Positions 1-5,924 of a stretch of DNA of 7,692 nucleotides are shown one piece after another; within the stretch, counting starts at the first letter, position 1; every line of letters begins with the position of its first letter. Source of the stretch: Bacteroidota bacterium. GTDB lineage: Bacteria; Bacteroidota; Bacteroidia; Bacteroidales; VadinHA17. A model generated the notes under the pieces. It searched no databases. It was not told where the DNA came from and saw only the letters and a list, made by a program, of their open reading frames with translations. The stretch covers positions 1 to 7,692 of the forward strand of contig JAKAXP010000111.1 of assembly GCA_021816545.1 (NCBI GenBank), written 5' to 3'. The translations under genes and the position numbers were made by a program.

Positions 1-72
1 ATTTATGAGGCAGACAGATTCAACCTGTCAGAATCGTGTCTTCAGCCCGCCGGCACGTGATATTTTTTCTTT

Positions 73-360
73 CTAGGATCCGGCAAACGGTGTCCCGAAT
101 ATCCCTACTGCAAGTTCTGCCCAGATCAGAAGGAAGACAATTACAACGACCCCGCAGATTAGAATCCTGTTCTGGACGGTCTTCACCTTTCTCAGTACAA
201 GTTCACATAATAAACCTGTGCCGTATAACAGAACACCCATTATTGCGAAGTCGCGGAACGTCCAATTGACTTCATCAGTGAACTGCATGGCGATGAAGGG
301 TATAAGCAGTAGAACTGACATCGCTGCCAGTATGATAATCAGTCTCTTGTTTTTCATCAT
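73..360 (-). CDS. small three-helix membrane protein, function unknown
   Basis: About 95 residues, beginning MMKNKRLIII. Three hydrophobic segments are visible at roughly residues 6-25, 36-54 and 66-86, with a basic stretch (LRKVK) between the second and third. The C-terminus, LIWAELAVGIFGTPFAGS, keeps one acidic residue inside the last helix and ends in a short glycine-rich tail. I recall similar unnamed proteins in Bacteroidota but know no function. The open frame runs upstream to 480, but those extra 40 residues (many Thr, Asn, Tyr) do not look like a leader. A promoter-like pair at 450-481 lies inside that extension, so the start at 360 (or 357, the next Met) is preferred. The gene stands alone and diverges from the module at 757. 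Confidence is high that it is real and low on role. Confidence 0.8.
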   Translation of the reverse strand: MMKNKRLIIILAAMSVLLLIPFIAMQFTDEVNWTFRDFAIMGVLLYGTGLLCELVLRKVKTVQNRILICGVVVIVFLLIWAELAVGIFGTPFAGS

Positions 361-449
361 TTTGAAGTGTTTGTAATAAGTAAATAATTCTGTTTTTGAA
401 GTTGTGCAATTGCGCTCAGTTGCTCTTACATTAAAAGTACTTTGAGATG

Positions 450-481
450 CAAAGTAAAATATAATTGAAATAATCTCCAAA
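450..481 (-). promoter_or_regulatory. Bacteroidota-type promoter for the small membrane protein
   Basis: Read on the minus strand, TTTG (481-478) is followed after 20 nt by TTACTTTG (457-450). This matches the TTTG / TAnnTTTG pattern with one mismatch in the -7 box. It implies transcription starting near 443-446 and a leader of roughly 85 nt before the Met at 360. Its position downstream of the ATG at 480 argues against that earlier start. Inferred by pattern only. Confidence 0.45.
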
Positions 482-649
482 TTTTTCCCTGAAAAACTAC
501 CTGGTGTTCTGTTATGGTCCGCTGCGGGAGTTTTGCCTGTCGCTATTCAGGGCCCATCTTATGATGATCCTGATGCAGGCAGGGTAAAGGGAGAAGTATT
601 TTTCACTGCCGCCATCCGCCTGTCGCATGGCTCCATTTTATTTATGTAA
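482..649. other. gene-free stretch with a GC-richer patch, possibly decayed sequence
   Basis: The interval 361-756 between two divergent genes has no convincing gene. Its two ends are AT-rich and hold the divergent promoters. The middle, about 500-635, is clearly richer in G and C. On the plus strand a frame stays open from 458 to the TAA at 647-649 without a good start. On the minus strand short open peptides also exist. A 9-bp word GCCTGTCGC occurs twice, at 535-543 and 618-626. I recognise no protein in any frame. It could be a gene relic or a dispersed intergenic repeat. Confidence 0.3.
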
Positions 650-700
650 CGGATAAAATAATTTTTAAAGACACATAAACATTACAAAAAGTAAATAATA

Positions 701-732
701 GTTGTATAAATGTAATGTATGTATTACATTTG
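701..732 (+). promoter_or_regulatory. Bacteroidota-type promoter of the membrane protein/XRE module
   Basis: The -7 box is TACATTTG at 725-732, a perfect TAnnTTTG. The -33 element is GTTG at 701-704, three of four bases of TTTG, with a 20-nt spacer. Transcription would start near 737, leaving a leader of about 20 nt to the ATG at 757. An inverted repeat (705-734) fills the space from the -33 to the -7 box, so a bound repressor would block polymerase. Confidence 0.65.
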
Positions 733-734
733 TA
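705..734. promoter_or_regulatory. inverted repeat, candidate operator of the XRE regulator
   Basis: The arms are TATAAATGTAAT (705-716) and ATTACATTTGTA (723-734), separated by GTATGT. They pair at 11 of 12 positions, with the inner 9 bp perfect. The repeat starts immediately after the -33 element and covers the whole -7 box of the promoter that drives the module. A further ATTACA half-site lies at 681-686. Small XRE regulators commonly repress their own operon, so the regulator encoded at 1223 is the likely ligand. That assignment is inference. Confidence 0.6.
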
Positions 735-756
735 TTGAATAAAAACGCAAAGTGCA

Positions 757-1245
757 ATGAAAACGAAACTGCTTTTACCGCACAAGTTTAAAAAGCCCGG
801 CTGGATTCTGCTGATCCCAACAACCCTGTTTGGACTTTACATTATCTTCTCCGATTTCGAGTTTGACTTTCTGAATACCAGGGTGTTTACACTCTACTCA
901 GATGTGATTTTGGGTGAATCCGTAAAAATGGGATTCGTAAAGACGAATCTCACCTTAACTGTTACTGGCATAATTTTCATTATCAGCGCTTTCTTTGTTG
1001 CATTCTCAAGGGAAGAGACAGAAGACGAGTTCATTGCCAGAATCAGGCTTGAATCATTGTTGTGGGCCACTTACATCAATTATGGCATACTGCTGTTCTG
1101 TTTTCTGTTTTTCTATGATTTCGGATTCTTCTATGTGATGATATTCAACATGTTCACAATCCTGCTGATATTTATAATCCGGTTTCAGTATTTGCTTTAC
1201 AGAGCCAAAAAATCGCTGAGTCATGAAAAACAGTCTGAAGGTTGA
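757..1245 (+). CDS. four-helix membrane protein paired with an XRE regulator
   Basis: 162 residues with four hydrophobic segments at about 14-32, 64-83, 101-120 and 123-145. Between the second and third lies a charged cytoplasmic segment, REETEDEFIARIRLES (residues 85-100), leading directly into LLWATYIN of the next helix. A basic tail (YRAKKSLSHEKQ) follows the last helix. The ATG is about 20 nt downstream of the predicted transcription start. Its last 23 bp overlap the start of the XRE gene, so the two are surely co-transcribed and probably translationally coupled. The charged motif recurs in the membrane protein at 7392-7692, which has the same neighbour. I know no assigned function. A sensor or sequestering partner for the regulator, or the regulated effector, would both fit. 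Confidence 0.88.
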   Translation: MKTKLLLPHKFKKPGWILLIPTTLFGLYIIFSDFEFDFLNTRVFTLYSDVILGESVKMGFVKTNLTLTVTGIIFIISAFFVAFSREETEDEFIARIRLESLLWATYINYGILLFCFLFFYDFGFFYVMIFNMFTILLIFIIRFQYLLYRAKKSLSHEKQSEG

Positions 1246-1423
1246 GAGGGCGATCAAGAATATCACTCAGGAGGAGCTGGCCAGGGAGATAGGGGTGACC
1301 AGGCAGGCAATAAACTCCATTGAGCTTGGTAAGTTCGTGCCGTCGACCGTCCTGGCTCTCAGGCTCTCAAAGTATTTTGACAAACCGGTGAACGACCTGT
1401 TCAGTCTTGAAGAGGGTGATTAA
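1223..1423 (+). CDS. small XRE-family helix-turn-helix regulator
   Basis: 66 residues, almost nothing but a DNA-binding domain. The helix-turn-helix spans about residues 15-37 (TQEELAREIGVTRQAINSIE), followed by LGKFVPSTVLALRLSKYFDKPVNDLF, the standard end of the compact YgzD-like XRE proteins. The start at MKNSLKVERA gives the usual short lead-in for the family. The gene begins 23 bp inside the upstream membrane protein gene in another frame. It most likely binds the inverted repeat at 705-734 and autoregulates the pair. The recognition segment is very similar to that of the second XRE protein in this window (GVTRQTIVAIENGKYFPS), so the two may bind related sites. Confidence 0.92.
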   Translation: MKNSLKVERAIKNITQEELAREIGVTRQAINSIELGKFVPSTVLALRLSKYFDKPVNDLFSLEEGD

Positions 1424-1491
1424 AGCGCCGGGGTAAGGAAGGGCTGACTCACCTGCAATTCCATCGGTTGCTGATGCCCGGCCGCAGGCTG

Positions 1492-2799
1492 TCAGATTAT
1501 GCCAATGACATGCAGTATGCTCCTGATGCCCAGTCCCGTTGCTGTCAGCACGACGATACCCCCGAGGATGTTTGAGAGCAGAGTGTTGACGTTGTCGCCC
1601 ATTATCTTCCGGCTGTTCATCACCACGAGGAGGTAGACGGCTATCACGGGGAGGAGGATGCCGTTGGCGACCTGAGCGAAGAGGATAGCGTCGACCGGTT
1701 TGAATCCGAGCATTGAGAAGGTGACGCCTGCCAGGAGGATGAACATCCATACCATCCGGAAGCGTGCAGAGCGAAGATCACGTTTCCAGCCCATGATGCC
1801 GGCGGTAGCGTAGGCGGCGGCCATGGGGGCAGTGATGGCGGAGGATATGCCTGCAGCGAAAAGGCCGATGCTGGTGATGTATTTTGCCCAGCGACCGGCG
1901 AGGGGTTCAAGCTGTTGCGCCATGTCAGTTCCCGAGGCGATACTGGTGCCTGTTCCTGCGAAGGCTGCGGCGGCAGTGATTATGACAGCCATTGATATCA
2001 CCCCTCCGAGGATCATCGATACAGAGATATCCCATCTCGCTGCCGGGAGGTCGGAGGGGCTGTGCCACCGCTCCTGTACCGCCGAGGCATGGAGGAAGAG
2101 GTTATAGGGCACCACCGTGGTGCCGATGAGTCCCACAAGGGTAAGCACTGCCCCTGAAGGTATTGAGGGGACGAACATCCCCTTCAGCAGTGCCGGCAGG
2201 GCAGGGGCCACAATTATTGCCGTGGTGACGAAGGTGAGGCTCATCAGGATTACCAGCGCCACAAGGAATCTTTCCAGGAGCTTATAGCTGCCCACGAAGA
2301 GGAGGATGAAGGCAATGGCGGCGTTGAGTGCCACCCAGAAACGGAGGGTCAGTATTCCGGAACTGAAGAGGCCGGGAGAACCGGCTACTGCTGCTGACCC
2401 GGCTGCCGTTGCTGCCCCGGAAGCTGCAGGTGCTCCGGATCCGAAAAGAGTCTCGAGGCCCAGTGATGCCCCCAGAAGGTTGCCGGTCTGGAAGGCGGCA
2501 TTGCCTATTGTGATTGCCGAGATAACGAGGATAGCTGTGAACAGCTTGGCGGCTGGTTTGCTGAAGTGTGCGCGGAGAGCCTCGCCAAGTCCTTTGTGTG
2601 AGATGATGCCGAGTCGGGCTGCCATCTCCTGGAGGATGATAGTCGCAGCCACCGAGAATACCATTCCCCAGAGGAGAGCATATCCGAAGCTCGCGCCTGC
2701 GAGGGTGCAGGTGGTGATGGTTCCCGGCCCTATGAATGCGGCGGTGACCAGGGCTCCGGGGCCGATCTTGAATTTTGGACGCTTGCGGGGAGAGGACAT
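1492..2799 (-). CDS. NRAMP-family (SLC11-like) metal transporter, divergent binding site
   Basis: 435 residues with about 11 membrane segments, close to the usual family length. Family identity is clear from GPGALVTAAFIGPGT in helix 1, LAGASFGYALLW, IGTTVVPYNLFLHASAV in helix 6, and IGLFAAGISSAITAPMAAAYA in helix 8. Canonical NRAMP proteins import Mn2+ or Fe2+ with protons, using Asp and Asn of DPGN in helix 1 and Met and His of MPH in helix 6. Here these read GPGT (residues 24-27) and VPY (230-232), so Asp, Asn, Met and His are all replaced. NRAMP-related Mg2+ and Al3+ carriers also have altered sites, so the substrate cannot be taken as Mn/Fe. A loop at about 119-147, after helix 3, is unusually rich in Ala, Gly, Ser and Pro. 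The gene is monocistronic and convergent with the XRE gene. No clear promoter was found upstream. Confidence 0.92.
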   Translation of the reverse strand: MSSPRKRPKFKIGPGALVTAAFIGPGTITTCTLAGASFGYALLWGMVFSVAATIILQEMAARLGIISHKGLGEALRAHFSKPAAKLFTAILVISAITIGNAAFQTGNLLGASLGLETLFGSGAPAASGAATAAGSAAVAGSPGLFSSGILTLRFWVALNAAIAFILLFVGSYKLLERFLVALVILMSLTFVTTAIIVAPALPALLKGMFVPSIPSGAVLTLVGLIGTTVVPYNLFLHASAVQERWHSPSDLPAARWDISVSMILGGVISMAVIITAAAAFAGTGTSIASGTDMAQQLEPLAGRWAKYITSIGLFAAGISSAITAPMAAAYATAGIMGWKRDLRSARFRMVWMFILLAGVTFSMLGFKPVDAILFAQVANGILLPVIAVYLLVVMNSRKIMGDNVNTLLSNILGGIVVLTATGLGIRSILHVIGII

Positions 2800-2959
2800 T
2801 GACGGGTAGGTTGATGTATGGTGAGTAAATTTATGAAAAAAGGCAATTTAGGAACATAGATTGACATTGACTGGTTGGAGGGGATATATTCTTAAATGGA
2901 ATGTAGTCCTATTTTCCTTATCTATTGAAGAATTTAATTTTTCCCATCAGAAAGGGGAG

Positions 2960-3556
2960 TTATTTCCTTGCGAACATTATGAGTGCGTCGTAATCATCAT
3001 AGTCAGCCTTATGGATCGCATTAAGGTACTCTGTCCTGACTGAACTCTTTTTTGCCAAGTCTGAATGTCCCCAGGTAAAAACTGGTCTGTTGAATACATT
3101 TGAGATTAAAATGTCTGCTATTAATCGTGAATGACGGCCATTCCCGTTTGGAAACACGTGAATTTTGACTAACCTATGGCTGAATCGAATAGCAATCTCA
3201 TCAGGTTGAAAAGTATTGTTCTCTATCCAAAACCTGCAATCATCAAGCAGTTTGCGTATTTCAACAGTGATATGAGTCTTATCAACTCCAATATTCTTAT
3301 TTGTTTTTCTCTTTTTCCCGGCCCATTCCCAAACTGATCCAAACATTCTCTTGTGAACAATCAAGATGAAGTCTTCAGTGAGGATCTGTTCCTTTGTGAA
3401 TTTACGCCTTATAGACCATTCTACAGCATCCTGGATGTTAGCTTGTTCAAATTCATCAAGCTCTCCCCTGGTAGATATTGTTTTAATCAGAAGACCTTCT
3501 TTCTCATCCTCATCTATAGGGGTCTGCCCCTCAATATATTCCAAACTCAGTCCCAT
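2960..3556 (-). CDS. mobile mystery protein B, Fic-domain protein
   Basis: 198 residues, one complete Fic domain. Fic enzymes usually transfer AMP or another nucleotide part to a hydroxyl on a target protein. The catalytic motif is HVFPNGNGRHSR at 133-144, holding the catalytic His133 and the GNGR phosphate-binding loop through Arg141. Two positions of HPFx(D/E)GNGRxxR differ: Pro is Val134, and the metal-binding Asp/Glu is Asn137. The flap precedes it at about 82-98 (KRKTNKNIGVDKTHIT). The N-terminus (EGQTPIDEDEKEGLLIKTI, then ELDEFEQANI) is typical of 'mobile mystery protein B' (TIGR02613 as I recall it). STRGE at 28-32 resembles the inhibitory [S/T]xxxE[G/N] motif but lacks the final Gly/Asn. 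The ATG overlaps the end of the upstream XRE gene by 10 bp (ATGGGACTGA), as in toxin-antitoxin operons. Confidence 0.93.
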   Translation of the reverse strand: MGLSLEYIEGQTPIDEDEKEGLLIKTISTRGELDEFEQANIQDAVEWSIRRKFTKEQILTEDFILIVHKRMFGSVWEWAGKKRKTNKNIGVDKTHITVEIRKLLDDCRFWIENNTFQPDEIAIRFSHRLVKIHVFPNGNGRHSRLIADILISNVFNRPVFTWGHSDLAKKSSVRTEYLNAIHKADYDDYDALIMFARK

Positions 3557-4005
3557 AGGTACTTAGGCATTTGAAGTTTTATTTCGTTTGCTTTCTCCTT
3601 TACTGCCTTTTTCAGCCTGTCCGGCTTATTCTCCTGATCTTCCAGTTTCATTGAGGCTGAAGTTCTGGTCACAATTTCTTTTGCCAATTCCAGGGCCCTT
3701 TGTTCGATAATCTTCTCAAGACTGCCTTCTGACGGGATAAAACCATAGACAAGTTTTAGGTTCAGCGCCTGTCCGAACTGACGAAGTACCTTAAGAGTAA
3801 TTGTGCCACTCTTCTCTCTTTCCTCAATCTCCTTGACACTCTGTGGAGTAATGCCCATTCTGTTGCCCAGTTGCCTCATTGACATTCCAAGAGCGTGTCT
3901 TATGGAATAAATCCATCCGGCAGGTGGGACCACCAGATTATCTGCCGTCTTAAGCTGAGATATCTTTGCTTCAACTTGTTCCAGAATAAGAATTTGTTTT
4001 TTCAT
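3547..4005 (-). CDS. mobile mystery protein A, XRE-type regulator/antitoxin partner
   Basis: 152 residues. A helix-turn-helix lies at about 33-65 (IRHALGMSMRQLGNRMGITP then QSVKEIEEREKSGTI), followed by LKVLRQFGQALNLKLVYGFI and a long charged C-terminal helical region (95-145). This layout and the gene order directly ahead of the Fic gene match 'mobile mystery protein A' (TIGR02612 as I recall it). Such pairs are described from mobile-element contexts. The likely role is to repress its own operon and perhaps to neutralise the Fic partner. The second part is inference, because no inhibitory helix motif is obvious. The promoter and three phased palindromes (4004-4087) lie immediately upstream, one of them over the start codon. 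The start MKKQILILEQ suits the family. No transposase or integrase is present in the window. Confidence 0.92.
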   Translation of the reverse strand: MKKQILILEQVEAKISQLKTADNLVVPPAGWIYSIRHALGMSMRQLGNRMGITPQSVKEIEEREKSGTITLKVLRQFGQALNLKLVYGFIPSEGSLEKIIEQRALELAKEIVTRTSASMKLEDQENKPDRLKKAVKEKANEIKLQMPKYLWD

Positions 4006-4087
4006 CAGGGTATAACCTTAAAAATGTTAAACAAAATTAAGGTTAAAACCTTAAAAAAGCAAATATATTTTAAGGATATAGCCTTAA
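4004..4087. promoter_or_regulatory. three 18-bp palindromic operators at 33-bp spacing
   Basis: The three sites are ATCAGGGTATAACCTTAA (4004-4021), TTAAGGTTAAAACCTTAA (4037-4054) and TTAAGGATATAGCCTTAA (4070-4087). All have the form TTAAGG-N6-CCTTAA, the first with a degenerate left arm. CCTTAA begins at 4016, 4049 and 4082, exactly 33 bp apart, and TTAAGG at 4037 and 4070 keeps the same step. That step is about three helical turns, so all sites face the same side of the DNA. Site 1 overlaps the start codon of the XRE gene, site 2 the -7 box, and site 3 lies just upstream of the -33 element. A 19-bp direct repeat, 18 of 19 identical (4011-4029 and 4077-4095), is part of the same array. Binding by mobile mystery protein A is inferred. 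Confidence 0.8.
4032..4063 (-). promoter_or_regulatory. promoter of the mobile mystery A/B operon
   Basis: On the minus strand TTTG (4063-4060) is followed after 20 nt by TAATTTTG (4039-4032), a perfect Bacteroidota -33/-7 pair. Transcription would begin near 4025-4028, about 20 nt before the ATG at 4005. Operator 2 covers the spacer and touches the -7 box. Confidence 0.75.
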
Positions 4088-4119
4088 AAATGTTATTGAC
4101 CGATCAATTTTTTGACAAA

Positions 4120-4150
4120 TTTGATTTCACCCGGAATTTGCCTATACTTG
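4120..4150 (+). promoter_or_regulatory. promoter of the dimethylarginine hydrolase gene
   Basis: TTTG at 4120-4123, a 19-nt spacer, then TATACTTG at 4143-4150, seven of eight bases of TAnnTTTG. Transcription would start near 4155-4158. This places the TTG at 4112 upstream of the transcript and supports the GTG at 4190 as the real start. The promoter diverges from that of the XRE/Fic pair, whose nearest operator ends 32 bp before the -33 element. Confidence 0.6.
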
Positions 4151-4189
4151 AGCTTGACGAAACTTAGAATAATCCAATTCTGTAATAAG

Positions 4190-4942
4190 GTGTATACAAG
4201 AGCGATAGTAAGGAGGCCTGGCAGGAACTTTGCCAGCGGGATAACAACATCAGGCCTCGGACTGCCGGATTCCAGCAAAGCACTCGAACAGCATGCTGCA
4301 TACTGCGAGGCGCTGATCAGGTGCGGTGTGGAACTGACAGTGCTGGATGCCGATGAAAGATATCCCGATGGCTGTTTCGTGGAGGATACGGCTGTTGTAA
4401 ACAGTAAGGTAAAAGTCGTTTCCAGACCCGGAGCCGCCACAAGAAGGGGAGAGGAGGAGGCCATTGCAAATGTGCTGGCCGGCTATGGTCCAACGGAAGC
4501 AATCACAGCTCCAGGCACCATGGAGGGGGGAGATGTTCTGCGAGCTGAAAACCATTACTACATCGGCATATCAGAAAGGACAAACACCGAGGGGGCAAGA
4601 CAACTGTCTGACATCCTTGCCAGACACGGTTTTACATCATCAGTTGTTCCGGTGGAGGCAGGACTCCACCTGAAATCTGATATCGCATACCTGGGCGACG
4701 GTAACTTTATTTCCACCCCGGTATTTTCGCAGGTGGCTCACCCGGCAAATACAATCATCCCTGACCCTGAAGAATACTATTCGGCCAATTGCCTGCGGGT
4801 GAATGATTATCTGCTGATAGCAAAAGGATTCCCGAAATCAAAGAAGAAGATACTGGAGCTCGGTTACAATATTATCGAGCTTGATATGTCGGAGTTCAGG
4901 AAAATGGATGGCGGCCTTACCTGCCTGTCGCTGCTGTTCTGA
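4190..4942 (+). CDS. dimethylarginine dimethylaminohydrolase (DDAH)-type amidinohydrolase
   Basis: 250 residues from a GTG start, the usual length. DDAH hydrolyses N-omega-methylated arginines to citrulline and a methylamine through a Cys-His-Glu site in the pentein fold. Numbering from the GTG, the substrate-binding motif DERYPDGCFVED is at 55-66 (Asp60, Glu65, Asp66). MEGGDV follows at 111-116 (Glu112), GLHLK holds His160, and the nucleophile is Cys245 in MDGGLTCLSL near the C-terminus. The order and spacing closely follow the Pseudomonas enzyme as I remember it. The start VYTRAIVRRPGRNF matches the family N-terminus. The frame can be read back to a TTG at 4112, but those 26 residues are not family-like and precede the predicted promoter. 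The natural substrate might be another guanidino compound. The stop codon abuts that of the opposing gene. Confidence 0.9.
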   Translation: MYTRAIVRRPGRNFASGITTSGLGLPDSSKALEQHAAYCEALIRCGVELTVLDADERYPDGCFVEDTAVVNSKVKVVSRPGAATRRGEEEAIANVLAGYGPTEAITAPGTMEGGDVLRAENHYYIGISERTNTEGARQLSDILARHGFTSSVVPVEAGLHLKSDIAYLGDGNFISTPVFSQVAHPANTIIPDPEEYYSANCLRVNDYLLIAKGFPKSKKKILELGYNIIELDMSEFRKMDGGLTCLSLLF

Positions 4943-5869
4943 CTAATACACATCCAGGTCGTGTCCGACCGCTACTTTTCCTTTGTATTTTGTGGCTATC
5001 TCGCCGAGCAATTCCTGGTCGGATGCACCCCAGTACAGGATGTGATAAAGAACTATCAGTCCAGGATTGGTTTTTGACGCAATTTCACCAAGTTCATAAG
5101 TTGAAGTGTGGTTTTCCGAATGGTACGCTTTCCAGGTTTCATTCTTTGTGTCAAATCCCTTTTTGGAATAGACTTCATGAACCAGGATATCTGCATCCGT
5201 GGCATATTCCAGGATCTTTTCCGAGGGCCTGGTGTCGCCGGAAATAACTATAACCTTATCAGGTGTTGTAAAGCGGAATCCCCATGAATTGGGCCATGAC
5301 CCGTGCGGAACAGGGAAAGCCTCTACTTTGACATTTTCATCCCGGTAAATTACTCCTTCATTCATGAATTCATGACTGTTGACACGCCACCCCCGGTTAT
5401 TGGCCGGTTCGGAGCCATACAACCGGTACCTGATATCCTCCTCGTAGGCCTCGAGAATATTTTCAGTCATTTTATTAATCCCTTCCGGACCGTATACTTC
5501 AAGAGGTTCATCCCTTCCCATCACCCATGGGGTTAATATCAGGTCAGGATAGCCTATGGTATGATCGGAATGCAGGTGGGTCAGAAATGCCCGTTTGATA
5601 TTTTTCACTTCAAGGCCGCTAATCTTGCCGCCATATGACGGAGACAGGGCAGCAGCCCTTCGTATCAACCCGGGGCCGAAGTCAATGATGTAGGGTGTGT
5701 TGAATACTATAATTGCTACCGAGCAACCTGACTGAGAGGGGGAGGGATTTGGATTGCCGGATCCAAGTATTACCAGCCTGGTTGTATCTGAACCGGAAAA
5801 AACTCCCTGCGAATAGGCATTCATTACCAGGCAGGAGAAAAGAAGCAGGACAATTGACTTTGGTTTCAT
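4943..5869 (-). CDS. secreted metallo-beta-lactamase-fold hydrolase (RNase Z/arylsulfatase-like)
   Basis: 308 residues. The N-terminus is a signal peptide: MKPKS, a hydrophobic core (IVLLLFSCLVMNA), and a probable cut after AYS at 20. Cys13 (LFSC) is a poor lipobox, so export as a soluble periplasmic or secreted protein is favoured. The two-metal site looks complete: HLHSDH (His98, His100, Asp102, His103), His189 in VPHGSW, Asp212 in SGDT, and His276 in LYH. His254 lies in an HT motif seen in the RNase Z-like branch. RLVILGSGNPNPSPSQSG near the start is typical of that branch, which includes exported AtsA-type sulfatases. Export makes tRNA processing unlikely. The substrate is unknown. The start lies 55 bp after the serine hydrolase stop with no clear promoter between, so they are probably co-transcribed. 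Confidence 0.9.
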   Translation of the reverse strand: MKPKSIVLLLFSCLVMNAYSQGVFSGSDTTRLVILGSGNPNPSPSQSGCSVAIIVFNTPYIIDFGPGLIRRAAALSPSYGGKISGLEVKNIKRAFLTHLHSDHTIGYPDLILTPWVMGRDEPLEVYGPEGINKMTENILEAYEEDIRYRLYGSEPANNRGWRVNSHEFMNEGVIYRDENVKVEAFPVPHGSWPNSWGFRFTTPDKVIVISGDTRPSEKILEYATDADILVHEVYSKKGFDTKNETWKAYHSENHTSTYELGEIASKTNPGLIVLYHILYWGASDQELLGEIATKYKGKVAVGHDLDVY

Positions 5870-5924
5870 ATATGATATGTTTGTGTTATGTACCCTTGGA
5901 TGAAGAAAGCGATTTGTTAAAATT

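Noticed and set aside
14..35. Short overlapping inverted repeats (GACAG/CTGTC and GATTC/GAATC) as a terminator
   Set aside because: Five-bp arms, no adjoining T-run in the correct orientation; likely chance.
1..60. Plus-strand frame open from the window edge to TGA at 58-60, possibly the end of an upstream gene
   Set aside because: Only 19 codons with no recognisable motif; other frames are also partly open, so coding cannot be supported.
1424..1491. Bidirectional terminator between the convergent XRE and NRAMP genes
   Set aside because: The GC-rich part contains only a small CGGCCG palindrome without a proper stem-loop and T-run.
2306..2809. Long plus-strand open frame opposite the NRAMP gene
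   Set aside because: It is the antisense of GC-rich NRAMP coding sequence, low-complexity, with no family features.
2941..2956. TTCCC/GGGGA hairpin after the Fic gene as terminator
   Set aside because: Stem of four to five bp and no T-run on the Fic transcript side.
2924..4112. Similar ATTGA-N6/7-AATTTTT words flanking the Fic/XRE cassette, as insertion target-site duplications
   Set aside because: Spacing differs, the sequence is AT-rich, and no recombinase or terminal repeats are present.
4112..4148. Sigma-70-like TTGACA and TATACT pair upstream of the DDAH-type gene
   Set aside because: Spacing is 25 bp instead of about 17; the Bacteroidota-type pair at 4120-4150 fits better.
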